Shown here: piece by piece, positions 18,367 through 27,498 of the stretch
Numbering within the stretch: position 1 is the stretch's first letter
How the letters are laid out: every line of letters starts with the position of its first letter
NCBI RefSeq assembly: GCF_009669305.1
Contig: NZ_SADB01000001.1
Coordinates: 186,001-250,000, forward strand
Length of the DNA: 64,000 nucleotides
Reading direction: 5' to 3'
Source: Ancylomarina sp. 16SWW S1-10-2
GTDB taxonomy: Bacteria; Bacteroidota; Bacteroidia; Bacteroidales; Marinifilaceae
The notes under the pieces: generated by a model
Told to the model about the DNA's origin: nothing
Database searches by the model: none
Seen by the model: the letters and a program-made list of their open reading frames with translations, nothing else
Program-made: the position numbers and the translations under genes

Positions 18367-18840
18367 TTACAACTTATAAGCATCAGGATCTTGAACCGCT
18401 GGAACAAACTGAGATGCATCTCCACCATGGCGCATAATATCACGAACAATAGTCGATGTAATCATAGTATGCTCTGGGGTCGTTAATAGAAAAATTGATT
18501 CTATATCGTACACCATTTTCTTATTTGTTTGTGCAATAGCACGTTCAAACTCGAAATCAGCAGCCGTACGTAAGCCCCTTAAGATAAACAGGGCATTTTT
18601 CGTTTTACAATACTCAACCGTCAAACCGCCATAAACATCAACCTCAATTCGTGGATCGTTGTTAAAACATTCTTTTATCCACTGAATACGTTTTTCAACA
18701 GGAAAGAATTGTTTCTTCTCTGAATTATAACCTATGGCAATAATGATTTTATCGAACAAAGGTAAAGCTCTCTCAACAATTGACTGATGTCCTACTGTAA
18801 AAGGATCAAACGATCCAGGAAATACGGCTATTCTTTCCAT
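18367..18840 (-). CDS. coaD: Phosphopantetheine adenylyltransferase
   Basis: Fourth step of coenzyme A synthesis: 4'-phosphopantetheine plus ATP to dephospho-CoA. The nucleotidyltransferase motif FPGSFDPFTVGHQ lies at 6-18 and the ISSTxxR-like motif ITSTIVRDIMRHGG near the C-terminus. I start it at the ATG at 18840, giving 157 residues with the family's usual N-terminus; an ATG ten codons upstream (18870) would add an unusual lysine-rich stretch. Confidence 0.95.
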   Translation of the reverse strand: MERIAVFPGSFDPFTVGHQSIVERALPLFDKIIIAIGYNSEKKQFFPVEKRIQWIKECFNNDPRIEVDVYGGLTVEYCKTKNALFILRGLRTAADFEFERAIAQTNKKMVYDIESIFLLTTPEHTMITSTIVRDIMRHGGDASQFVPAVQDPDAYKL

Positions 18841-18927
18841 CTTCTTTTTTATAATTATTTGAAACCCCATTCTTATGTGGATTTCTTTTAAAATTTAAAC
18901 TTCGCCTAAATTACAAAATAATATGAC

Positions 18928-21150
18928 TTACTTGATTTTAATTTTCTTGTAAGAACTTACAAATAGAATATTCCCCATATCGTCGAATCCCGTAAACATA
19001 TCCAATTTATCTCTATCAATATCTTCTCTATTAAATCCGAGAATTGTTAAGTCTGCATCCATCGATTTATTCATAATTTCCTTTTTCTTATCCGTATGAT
19101 CAATTCCAATTAATTCGATATTACTAGACGAAATTGGCAACTGTCCCGAACGAATAAGGCTTAATAATTTATCCTGTTCCTCCTCTAAATCTTTTTCAGG
19201 ATACATCGCAAAGATCTTAATCAAACCCTTCTTCCAATCGGGATGCCCTTGAATGATATAAGCCAAAAGAATCATCAAATTTGCATTTTCATAATCTGAT
19301 GAACCTATCCAAATATGAATTTCTTTGTGATAACCAAAACCTTTGTATGACGTATTTAGAATACAAACATCGAATTGAGTAGATTCAATTAAATTGTAAT
19401 TATCTATCACATAATTCAATTGATCAGGTTCAATACGTGAATATTCAAAAAGAATTGAATTATATCCGTGTCCTGATATCCCCGAAAGCTGCATTACCTG
19501 TGCGATTGCAGAAGTCATCGATGGACTTATAATCGTATCTAAGAACACTCTATTCCGACTCCCTGAGGCCAAATTAATCAGGCGTTTCATGACACTTTTA
19601 GACTCTTCGTTAGTTTTTTCATTTAAAAACCCTTCCAAGTAATGTATGTAAGTTCCAAAACCATATTTGTAAGAAATCCATCGTAATAAATCGAAAGCAG
19701 AACGACGCTTAAAAGTATCTTTAGATATACAAATTGCAAAAGGTCTCCAACTCACTTCACGATCAACTTTTTCGGCACGTTGAGCAAAAATTTGCAAGTA
19801 TCTACTCAATTGGAAAACAACACCACGAAACAATTTAGCTAATCCTCTATTCTCCTTGTTACTCACATTTATTCCGTAATAAATCATGCCCATTATCAAT
19901 AAGGATACAATTGCATACGCCATATTCATTTGAAACATGATCCAGAATGAAAGTAAGGCTCCCATGAGAGATAAATACCAACGAGAACGAAAGGTTGGGC
20001 GATAAGATGGATCTGCAGCAAAATGTTCAAGGAATGAAATCAGACAAATGGCACCATAGGTTACCATAAAAAACATGGAAATAATTTGAGCAACAAAATT
20101 AACATCACCTATCATGATAAACACAAAAGCAATAAGAATAGATATGACTGAAGCATTAAGCGGTTCTGTCGTTTTTCTATTCTCCTTTTTCAACCATTTA
20201 TTAAAACCTCGCTGAGGAAAAACATCATCCATACCAATGGCTTGCAAAGTACGTGGCGCAACCATTATTGAACCCAATGCTGATGATAAAGAAGCTGCCG
20301 CCAAACCAATTGGAATAATTGGACCCCAAATTGCAATATTACTCATAATAAGTTGGTTGCTATCTAAATCTTCGGGACTAGCCGAAACGGTAAATTTATA
20401 AGCAGCCAAAAGGTAAACAACCAAACCAGCAACCGTTGCCCAAATGGTTCCTCTTGGAATCGATCGTTTGGGATTTTTCAGTTCTCCCGATAAGCCTAAA
20501 CCAGCTGCAAGGCCCGTAAAAGCAGGAAATATAATAGTGAAAACGTAGAAAAAACTTTTGGGATTTTCAACCGTAGCATCCAAAACAATATCTTGTGGTG
20601 CATCTGCGGGGGAACCAATAAAAAACATGAAAAGTGAAACAGCTAAAGTTCCAACAACTATATATAGGATCTTCATTCCCATATTTGCACCTCTCCATAA
20701 AAATAAACCAGACAAAATGCACATTGCTGGAATTGTAATAGCACGTTTATCGTAGATTAACCAACCAAAATCATTAGCTACCCACTGAATTACAGGATCG
20801 AATGCTTCGGCAAATGCAATAATATAAAAGGCAACTGAAATAGCTTGAGAGAGATAAAGAGTGATCCCAATTGCCGCACCAATATTCAAGCCGAAAGATC
20901 GAGATATTATATAATATGCTCCACCTCCAAGTACCTTTTGGTTAGTCGCAATCTCTGCAACAGCCATAGCAGTTGGTATGGTAATCATATGTCCTAGAAT
21001 AATAATTCCGATAACACCTATAAAACCTACATTACCAACAGCCCAACCAAAACGAAGGAATAAAATTGCACCTAGAATAGTAGAAATTGCAGTCATAAAA
21101 ACTGGCAATGTTCCAAAAGTTGCAGTTGATTTAGTGAATTTATTGGGCAT
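18928..21150 (-). CDS. SLC12-like amino acid/cation-chloride permease (copy 1)
   Basis: A 740-residue transporter: about twelve membrane helices in residues 15-430 of the APC superfamily, followed by a ~300-residue cytoplasmic domain like that of cation-chloride cotransporters. The first helix segment TAISTILGAILFLRFGWAVG and GGGAYYIISRSFG in the third are diagnostic of the SLC12-like group. Bacterial members are annotated as amino acid permeases or Na-K-Cl cotransporters; the substrate here is unknown. A visible paralogue of identical length lies at 34875-37097. It lies 75 bases downstream of hydF and may be read from that operon. Confidence 0.85.
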   Translation of the reverse strand: MPNKFTKSTATFGTLPVFMTAISTILGAILFLRFGWAVGNVGFIGVIGIIILGHMITIPTAMAVAEIATNQKVLGGGAYYIISRSFGLNIGAAIGITLYLSQAISVAFYIIAFAEAFDPVIQWVANDFGWLIYDKRAITIPAMCILSGLFLWRGANMGMKILYIVVGTLAVSLFMFFIGSPADAPQDIVLDATVENPKSFFYVFTIIFPAFTGLAAGLGLSGELKNPKRSIPRGTIWATVAGLVVYLLAAYKFTVSASPEDLDSNQLIMSNIAIWGPIIPIGLAAASLSSALGSIMVAPRTLQAIGMDDVFPQRGFNKWLKKENRKTTEPLNASVISILIAFVFIMIGDVNFVAQIISMFFMVTYGAICLISFLEHFAADPSYRPTFRSRWYLSLMGALLSFWIMFQMNMAYAIVSLLIMGMIYYGINVSNKENRGLAKLFRGVVFQLSRYLQIFAQRAEKVDREVSWRPFAICISKDTFKRRSAFDLLRWISYKYGFGTYIHYLEGFLNEKTNEESKSVMKRLINLASGSRNRVFLDTIISPSMTSAIAQVMQLSGISGHGYNSILFEYSRIEPDQLNYVIDNYNLIESTQFDVCILNTSYKGFGYHKEIHIWIGSSDYENANLMILLAYIIQGHPDWKKGLIKIFAMYPEKDLEEEQDKLLSLIRSGQLPISSSNIELIGIDHTDKKKEIMNKSMDADLTILGFNREDIDRDKLDMFTGFDDMGNILFVSSYKKIKIK

Positions 21151-21225
21151 ATAATAAATAATTAAATTTGAGATAGTAAATATAAAATTAAATCAGCTAT
21201 CAGTTCTTATAACCACACGAACCTC

Positions 21226-22425
21226 TTACATTTTAAATGGTTCAATAGCTCTATTATATATTCCCTGTACAAAAGCAATGGCTAAACCATAATTACTAAC
21301 AGGAATTCCAGCTTCGATAGCTGGTAATAGTCGATTATGAATTTGCTTCTTTGTAATCATACAACCACCACATTGAATCACCATAGCATAATCATGTATA
21401 GGACGTTGAATCGCATCGAGCCCTGAAACAACATCGAAATCTAATTCACAATTGCAATATTTTTTTAACCAAGCAGGTAATTTAAATCGTCCAATATCTT
21501 CGCAAGAAACGTGATGAGAGCATGATTCTAGAATTAGAATACGATCTCCACTTTTTAAATCATCAATTTTTGGTGTTCCTTTTAAGTAATTTTCGAAATC
21601 GCCTTTTTGTCGAGCCAAAACAGTACTAAAACTTGTAAGGGGAATGTCTTTTGGAACGAGCTGACCTGCTAAATCGAATATCTGACTGTCGGTAATGGCA
21701 AGTTTAGGTTTTACATTCGTTGTTCTAAAAAACTCAGTTACCTGATCTTCCTGAAGAACAATATTCACACAATGATTATCCAACACATCACGAATTAACT
21801 GCACTTGAGGTAAAATCATACGACCAGATGGAGCTTCCGAATCAATCGGACAAATTAACATCACTACATCATTGGGTTGAATTAAATCACCAATAATAGT
21901 TTTAAATACTTTAGAAGATTCTGGTGCCGTTTTCTTAATTAAATCAATAATCTCATCGAAATTATCGGTTTTTACAGTTGAAAAATTAACAACTGAAGTT
22001 TTATGCGTTTTCTCTAATTTTGATTTAAGAGCCTTATCTATTCTCGTCTCATCCGCTTTATTGTGGATAATGAAGAAAGGTGTTTTATAATAATTGAATT
22101 TCTCTATTAAATCTTCTTCAAAAGTTCCAAAGACATTATCAGCAATCACCAAAATAGCTAAATCGATGGTCGAAATAGAATGTAATGTTTTTTGGATTCT
22201 CTTTTTCCCCAAATCACCAGTATCATCAATACCTGCAGTATCAATTAGAATAACAGGTGCATAATCTAAAATTTCAAAGGATTTTTTAACAGGATCGGTT
22301 GTTGTTCCTGCAATATCCGATACGATTGCAATTTGCTGATCAGCCAACGTATTTATGATGGAAGATTTACCGCAATTTCTACGCCCATAAATTCCTATAT
22401 GCGTTTTATGATCTTTTGTTTTCAT
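21226..22425 (-). CDS. hydF: [FeFe] hydrogenase maturation GTPase HydF
   Basis: Scaffold on which the 2Fe subcluster of [FeFe] hydrogenase is assembled before transfer to the apo-enzyme. N-terminal GTPase: P-loop GRRNCGKS at 14-21, DTAG at 62-65, NKAD at 122-125. The C-terminal cluster-binding motif is C302-S-H304 and then Q351-C-G-G-C355. The three cysteines and the first His are present, but the His usually preceding CGGC is Gln. hydE, hydG and the hydrogenase itself are not in the window. The start lies 2 bases behind the stop of the NtrC-like regulator gene, so the two are co-transcribed. Confidence 0.93.
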   Translation of the reverse strand: MKTKDHKTHIGIYGRRNCGKSSIINTLADQQIAIVSDIAGTTTDPVKKSFEILDYAPVILIDTAGIDDTGDLGKKRIQKTLHSISTIDLAILVIADNVFGTFEEDLIEKFNYYKTPFFIIHNKADETRIDKALKSKLEKTHKTSVVNFSTVKTDNFDEIIDLIKKTAPESSKVFKTIIGDLIQPNDVVMLICPIDSEAPSGRMILPQVQLIRDVLDNHCVNIVLQEDQVTEFFRTTNVKPKLAITDSQIFDLAGQLVPKDIPLTSFSTVLARQKGDFENYLKGTPKIDDLKSGDRILILESCSHHVSCEDIGRFKLPAWLKKYCNCELDFDVVSGLDAIQRPIHDYAMVIQCGGCMITKKQIHNRLLPAIEAGIPVSNYGLAIAFVQGIYNRAIEPFKM

Positions 22426-22427
22426 AT

Positions 22428-23594
22428 TTACTTTTTATTGGCACCAGCATACAGCACAATATCTTTCTTGGTAATTTCTTTAGCACCCAAAATAATTAAT
22501 CGCTCAATTATATTCCTAAGCTCCCGGATATTTCCCGTATAATCCAGTTTTAAAAGTTCAGCAATAGCATCATCAGCAATTGTTTTTGGAGGTAAGCCCA
22601 TATCTGAACAAATCATCTTGATAAAATGCTGTACCAATAAAGGAATATCTTCAATTCTATCGTTCAAAGCGGGAACCTTAATCAAAATAACGCTTAATCG
22701 ATGATATAAATCTTCACGAAACTTATTCAATGCAATCTCATCCGAAAGATTTTTATTCGTCGCAGCAATTACCCTTACATCAACAGTTATCTCTTTATCA
22801 CCACCAACACGAGTAATCGTATTTTCTTGCAAAGCACGCAAAACTTTGGCTTGAGCAGATAGACTCATGTCACCAATTTCATCTAAAAATAGAGTTCCAC
22901 CATCAGACAATTCGAACTTCCCTTTTCGCTGCTTATACGCCGAAGTAAAAGAACCTTTCTCGTGCCCAAACAATTCACTTTCTATAAGTTCCGAAGGAAT
23001 AGCCGCACAGTTAACCTCTATAAATGGTTTTTTAGCTCTATTACTTTTTTCGTGAATTCGATGTGCAACAAGCTCTTTACCCGTTCCGTTAGAGCCCGTA
23101 ATCAAAACACGAGCATCAGTTGGAGCAACTTTTTCAATCATATCGTTTAACTCCATAATGGCTTTCGATTCACCAATCATGTCGTACTTCTTACTCACCT
23201 TTCGTTTCAGAACTTTCGTTTCAGTTATAAGAACAGCCTTTTCAAGAGCATTTTTAATGGTGATTAGAATTCGATTTAAATCAAGCGGTTTTTCAATAAA
23301 ATCGAAAGCTCCTTTTTTAATAGCTTCAACGGCAGTATCAATATTACCGTGTCCCGAAATGATGATAACAGGTACATCAAAAGCTATTTCCTGTAGCTTC
23401 TCAAGAACCTCGATTCCATCCATTTCTGGCATTTTTATATCACAAAGAATCACATCAAACTCATTGGCTTCAACCATTTTAATAGCTTCCATTCCATTCT
23501 CGGCAAGACTCACTTGATATTTTTCGTACGAAAGGATATCTTTCAAAGTATTGCGAATACTTTTTTCGTCATCGACGATTAAAATTTTTGACAT
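22428..23594 (-). CDS. NtrC-like sigma-54 response regulator without HTH
   Basis: A 388-residue response regulator. The receiver domain (1-120) has Asp8/Asp9, phospho-acceptor Asp52 and the conserved Lys102. The AAA+ domain (about 140-385) carries Walker A GSNGTGKE at 167-174 and the sigma-54 contact loop GSFTSA at 214-219 (GAFTGA in most family members). The protein ends just after the AAA+ lid, so the Fis-type DNA-binding domain usually following is absent. It may activate sigma-54 from solution or through a partner. It is followed by hydF after 2 bases and preceded by ppx 43 bases upstream. No histidine kinase gene is nearby. Confidence 0.87.
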   Translation of the reverse strand: MSKILIVDDEKSIRNTLKDILSYEKYQVSLAENGMEAIKMVEANEFDVILCDIKMPEMDGIEVLEKLQEIAFDVPVIIISGHGNIDTAVEAIKKGAFDFIEKPLDLNRILITIKNALEKAVLITETKVLKRKVSKKYDMIGESKAIMELNDMIEKVAPTDARVLITGSNGTGKELVAHRIHEKSNRAKKPFIEVNCAAIPSELIESELFGHEKGSFTSAYKQRKGKFELSDGGTLFLDEIGDMSLSAQAKVLRALQENTITRVGGDKEITVDVRVIAATNKNLSDEIALNKFREDLYHRLSVILIKVPALNDRIEDIPLLVQHFIKMICSDMGLPPKTIADDAIAELLKLDYTGNIRELRNIIERLIILGAKEITKKDIVLYAGANKK

Positions 23595-23637
23595 GCTATA
23601 ATATTAAGATAATGACTTAAATATATTTAACTAAATT

Positions 23638-24588
23638 CTACGATATCAACTTCTCTGATTCATCTAAAACTTTAAGATAATCGAAAAGAGCACCTTCTTT
23701 TAAGGCATAAGCAGACTGAAACAAAACAGACAACTCACTTTCTTTAACTAGAAAGTTAATAAAAACACTGGCGACAACCATAAGATGTACACGAGTAGCA
23801 TCCATACCTTCCATCTGCATTCTTTCCTCAAGTGTCGACTCTAAGAAACGTTTATGCAAGGTATTAAAATCCTCTAGTTTTATATTGAAATAGGTTTGAT
23901 CAGTGTACAATTCATTTTCCTCTTCAGCCATAATAACCTGACGTAAAGTAGAAAACGAACCAGATGAACCTATTAATGTTTTTACAGAATAGGTCTTCAA
24001 TACTTCAATTAAATCACTCAATTTATCTTTCAGGAAAGCTTCAATTGCCTTAATCTCATCCAATTTAATTGGATCAGAAGGATGAAAATGTTCCAACAAA
24101 CGAATCATACCTATCGGATATGATTTCTTCCAAAAAATCTTGTCCGCATTAGCAATGATTATCTCATTACTACCTCCACCAATATCAAGAATTGCAACGA
24201 TCTCATCATTCAAGCCAACCGCTTCTCGCGTTCCATAATAAATTAATTCAGCCTCTCTATTTCCAGAAATAACTTCGATTTCGATATCAAAATCTTGATG
24301 TATTTGCTTCACAAAATCCTGTCCATTCTCAGCTGTTCTAATAGCAGAGGTCGCAAAACCAATAGTCTTGACAGTTTGGTAAGAATTAATAATTTGCTTC
24401 ATCTCAACAAATGCTAAATGAGCACGTTTTTGAGCCTCATCAGTAATATAGTTTTGATTTATTCCTCCCTCTCCTAACTTAACTGGATATTTGGAACGAT
24501 GTAGTATATTAATTTGCTTACTAGCCGTAATTTCAGCCACAAGCAAATTGAATGTATTGGTACCCAAATCGATAATTGAGATACGCAT
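23638..24588 (-). CDS. Ppx/GppA-type exopolyphosphatase
   Basis: Hydrolyses terminal phosphates of polyphosphate and/or the gamma phosphate of pppGpp. The 316 residues correspond to the two-lobed actin-like phosphatase core only, without the C-terminal HD-like domain of E. coli Ppx. Phosphate-binding motifs are IDLGTNTFNLLV at 5-16 and ILDIGGGSNEI near residue 143. First gene of the probable ppx, regulator, hydF operon. Whether polyphosphate or pppGpp is the real substrate cannot be told. Confidence 0.88.
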   Translation of the reverse strand: MRISIIDLGTNTFNLLVAEITASKQINILHRSKYPVKLGEGGINQNYITDEAQKRAHLAFVEMKQIINSYQTVKTIGFATSAIRTAENGQDFVKQIHQDFDIEIEVISGNREAELIYYGTREAVGLNDEIVAILDIGGGSNEIIIANADKIFWKKSYPIGMIRLLEHFHPSDPIKLDEIKAIEAFLKDKLSDLIEVLKTYSVKTLIGSSGSFSTLRQVIMAEEENELYTDQTYFNIKLEDFNTLHKRFLESTLEERMQMEGMDATRVHLMVVASVFINFLVKESELSVLFQSAYALKEGALFDYLKVLDESEKLIS

Positions 24589-24752
24589 AAGTAGATTAAA
24601 TTTTAGTTTTAAAATAGCCTTTACAAGATACCTAAAATAGTGAATTTTAAATGTACAACAAGCTAAAATACCGAAGAAATGTTGACATCTTTAATCTTAA
24701 CACAGAATAAAAAGAGGCATCAGAAAAAATTAAAAATTTATGTTTTAATAAT

Positions 24753-25820
24753 TTATTCAAAGGCGTAAGAGAGCGAAAATACGTTTGAATACAAAGAAAT
24801 GGATTGATCACCAATATCGGTAAGAGCATAATCGAGACGAAAATTTTTATAATGAATACCTAAGCCCATGTTAGGTTGAAAAACCAGTGATTCCTCTTGT
24901 TTAAAATCTGTTTCTCTTTGGATATTCCCCACGCCCATCCTTAAATAGATTAGGTTCTGATATTGAAATTCCAAACCCATATGTGGATCTATACTAACAG
25001 GATCTCCTTCGATTAAGGTATGACGCTCACCATCGAAAGTAAAATCAGCATCTAGCTCTGCCAAAACAGAAACCTTATCGGTTAATCTGATATCTCTACT
25101 CACTCCTAAAATTAATCGAGGCAATGTAATTTCGGTAGAATTTTCAGGAATCTCATTTCCAGTATCTTTAAAGACTTGCTCTAAATCATCCGTTTTAAAA
25201 ACCCAAGCATTAAACGTTGAGCTAGCATCGCGCAATAAAGCTCCCATCTGCCAATTACCTGTTTTATATTTTAAGGCCGCATCGATTCCAAATCCATAAG
25301 CCGATGCAAAATCACCAGTATGACGATAAATCAACTTTACATTTCCACCAATAGATAAACCTTTAATTTTTGTTTTTTTGGCATAAGAAATCAACAAAGC
25401 ATAATCTGCAGCTGAGAATGTCGTTACTAAATCGTATCGAATATTTCCATCCTTATCAATCAGTTCTAACGTATTGGGAATATCATCCACACCATATCGA
25501 ATAACACTAAAAGCCAAAGCACTTTTTTCGTCCAACTTTATACCAAAACCAACATAATCGTATGCAGCCATACCTGCAAAATATTCAGCATGCATAGCTG
25601 ACAAGTCATACTTTCTACTTAAATCGGCCAAACTAGCAGGATTCCAATAGGCAGATTCAACTCCCTCTTGAGAAGCCACAGCCACATTACCCATTGCAAA
25701 AGCTCTTGCTCCTATACCAACAGATAAAAACTCGTTGCTGTATTTAGGTGCTGAAGTTTGCCCTAAAAGACTATAGCTTGAAATAATAAAAAATAGAAAG
25801 ATTAGGTATTTTTGCATCAT
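24753..25820 (-). CDS. PorV/PorQ-like outer membrane barrel protein
   Basis: A 355-residue exported protein starting at tandem ATGs (25820/25817) with a signal peptide ending YSLLGQ. The mature N-terminus contains SVGIGARAFAMGNVAVASQE and YWNPASLA, the hallmark of the FadL-like PorV/PorQ family; the remainder alternates as outer-membrane beta strands to a terminal aromatic-rich strand (VFSLSYAFE). PorV and PorQ act in type IX secretion, but many family members have no such link and no other Por gene is present here. An in-frame start 24 codons upstream would bury the signal peptide, so it is rejected. The gene is divergent from pssA. Confidence 0.78.
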   Translation of the reverse strand: MMQKYLIFLFFIISSYSLLGQTSAPKYSNEFLSVGIGARAFAMGNVAVASQEGVESAYWNPASLADLSRKYDLSAMHAEYFAGMAAYDYVGFGIKLDEKSALAFSVIRYGVDDIPNTLELIDKDGNIRYDLVTTFSAADYALLISYAKKTKIKGLSIGGNVKLIYRHTGDFASAYGFGIDAALKYKTGNWQMGALLRDASSTFNAWVFKTDDLEQVFKDTGNEIPENSTEITLPRLILGVSRDIRLTDKVSVLAELDADFTFDGERHTLIEGDPVSIDPHMGLEFQYQNLIYLRMGVGNIQRETDFKQEESLVFQPNMGLGIHYKNFRLDYALTDIGDQSISLYSNVFSLSYAFE

Positions 25821-25886
25821 ATAGATTTTGGACGAAGCGTAAAAATACAATGCTTTTTTTAGTTCAATGACATTCTCTATGAAACT

Positions 25887-25919
25887 TTTCAAAGCTTTCC
25901 GATTTTTAAACTAATTTTG
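25887..25919 (+). promoter_or_regulatory. Putative promoter of pssA
   Basis: TAATTTTG at 25912-25919 fits the TAnnTTTG -7 element. TTTC at 25887-25890 lies 21 bases upstream as a -33-like element. It would give a leader of about 45 bases to the pssA ATG. Confidence 0.5.
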
Positions 25920-25971
25920 CAAGGTTCACTTTAAAGAACAAATTTTATTGATCAAAAAAATAATACACAAA

Positions 25972-26715
25972 ATGACAATCACAAAACACATTCCCAACAC
26001 CATAACTTGTCTAAATATATTATCAGGCTGTATTGCCAGTTTATTAGCTATTGAAGGTTATTTATTTGGAGCTTCCTTAGTCATACTTCTTGCTGCAGTA
26101 TTCGATTTTATGGATGGCATGTTTGCTCGTTTATTGGGAGCTTATTCTGAAATGGGGAAAGAGTTAGATTCATTAGCCGACATGCTTAGTTTTGGATTTG
26201 CACCAGCTTGCATTGCTTTCTCTTACATGAAACTAGCAGTATTAGGAGATACTGCTTTCACACCAGAAACATTGTCATATTCACAATTAGCAATAGTACT
26301 ATCTGCCTTTCTTATTTCAATTTTCTCAGGACTTCGATTAGCTAAATTCAATGTAGATACACGCCAAACCACATCATTTATGGGTATTCCTACTCCTGCA
26401 AATGCAATGTTTTGGGCATCACTACCTATAGTACTTCATTTTGGTGACTATCCAATGATAGAAAATCTTCTTGCTAACCAGTGGCTTATTTTAGGAGCAA
26501 TAATTATAACCTCACTACTTTTGGTTTCTGAAATTCCTATGTTTGCTCTAAAAGTTAAGAATCTTAAATGGCAAGAAAATAAAATCCGATATTTATTTCT
26601 AATCACTTTAGCCATATTAGCAATTCTTCTTAAATGGTTGGTTATTCCACTAATTCTATTTGTATATATTTTCTTCTCATTAATAAATAATATGACAAAA
26701 AAAGAATCTAAATAA
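25972..26715 (+). CDS. pssA: CDP-diacylglycerol--serine O-phosphatidyltransferase
   Basis: Makes phosphatidylserine, the precursor of phosphatidylethanolamine, from CDP-DAG and serine; integral membrane enzyme. The CDP-alcohol phosphotransferase signature DGx2ARx8Gx3Dx3D is complete in the stretch from DGMFARLLGAYSEMG to ELDSLAD. About eight membrane helices. The ATG at 25972 gives 247 residues opening MTITKHIPNTITCLN, as usual for the family; a TTG 24 bases upstream is possible but weaker. It uses the product of cdsA at 7722-8546. Confidence 0.93.
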   Translation: MTITKHIPNTITCLNILSGCIASLLAIEGYLFGASLVILLAAVFDFMDGMFARLLGAYSEMGKELDSLADMLSFGFAPACIAFSYMKLAVLGDTAFTPETLSYSQLAIVLSAFLISIFSGLRLAKFNVDTRQTTSFMGIPTPANAMFWASLPIVLHFGDYPMIENLLANQWLILGAIIITSLLLVSEIPMFALKVKNLKWQENKIRYLFLITLAILAILLKWLVIPLILFVYIFFSLINNMTKKESK

Positions 26716-26725
26716 AATATTTCAT

Positions 26726-26757
26726 AGCTCTCATTTTAATTAATGAGAGCTTTTTTA
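26726..26757 (+). terminator. Rho-independent terminator after pssA
   Basis: 10-bp perfect stem AGCTCTCATT / AATGAGAGCT with a 6-base loop, followed by T6. Confidence 0.88.
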
Positions 26758-26942
26758 TGTTCTAATTTTTGTAAAGCATAAGCACACCAACATACATCTC
26801 TTTAATGTAAGAGACATTCATCTTCCAAAAACAATATTGAGTGAAAGCCTAAGACTCCTTGCTTCAATAAAATTTAAAATCATCTTGACTTTCAAATCTT
26901 TAATGAAGTTCCAAATATCTATTTACCTCTTATTTCAACGAA

Positions 26943-27206
26943 CTACTCACTAATAACTGAGGTTTTAAACAAATCGTGATCTTTTCTAATTTTCTTTATG
27001 GATAAAACTTTAATCGTTTCTTCTCCTGTTAGCAAGTTAATCTTACGAACGGCACGCTTACTCGATTTAAGATGCTTAGGATAGTGACAACTTTTATACT
27101 TTTTACCACTATTACAATAACACTTCTCGTTTCTCTCGATTTTAACGTAGTAAAAATCTTCTTTATCAAAACTGAAAATTTTTAGGATTGGATCTAATAA
27201 GTTCAT
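26943..27206 (-). CDS. SEC-C motif protein
   Basis: An 87-residue protein with one SEC-C zinc motif: Cys29-Tyr-Cys31 and, eight residues on, Cys40-His41 (CYCNSGKKYKSCH). This motif is found at the C-terminus of SecA and in many small proteins; on its own it only predicts zinc and perhaps SecB- or nucleic-acid binding. The rest is basic and has no other recognisable domain. ATG at 27206 is preferred to a TTG two codons upstream. It is a lone gene flanked by ~230 and ~290 bases of non-coding sequence. Confidence 0.7.
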   Translation of the reverse strand: MNLLDPILKIFSFDKEDFYYVKIERNEKCYCNSGKKYKSCHYPKHLKSSKRAVRKINLLTGEETIKVLSIKKIRKDHDLFKTSVISE

Positions 27207-27416
27207 AAGCAAGATTTAGTGAATTAAACTCCCCTTTAAATTAACATTAATATTTAAGAAATCAAATAAGAAAAAAAAGGAATCTATATAGCATTAAACA
27301 GAACCTAACACCACTCATTTATTTATTCTGGAGCACATTTAACGCCTAATTCATCTAAATACTAATTTCCCAAATCATGTTTTATAAAAGAATAATAGAA
27401 TGAGTTAATTTAGAAT

Positions 27417-27446
27417 TTTCTTTAAAGAATTAAAAGTGTAATTTTG
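27417..27446 (+). promoter_or_regulatory. Putative promoter of the DAHP synthase/chorismate mutase gene
   Basis: TAATTTTG at 27439-27446 matches TAnnTTTG. A TTTC 18 bases upstream is a weak -33 match. The ATG follows about 50 bases on. Confidence 0.4.
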
Positions 27447-27498
27447 CAGACGTATTTTCAGCCTAAGAAAACATTTAAATCCAGCCGAAATTAAGACT

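Noticed and set aside
24647-24829. Short minus-strand frame overlapping the end of the PorV-like gene
   Set aside because: It lies partly inside the 3' end of a better-supported gene, and has no signal peptide or recognisable domain.
25821-25892. 24-codon N-terminal extension of the PorV-like protein
   Set aside because: It would place a charged segment before an otherwise ideal signal peptide; the tandem ATGs at 25820/25817 are better.
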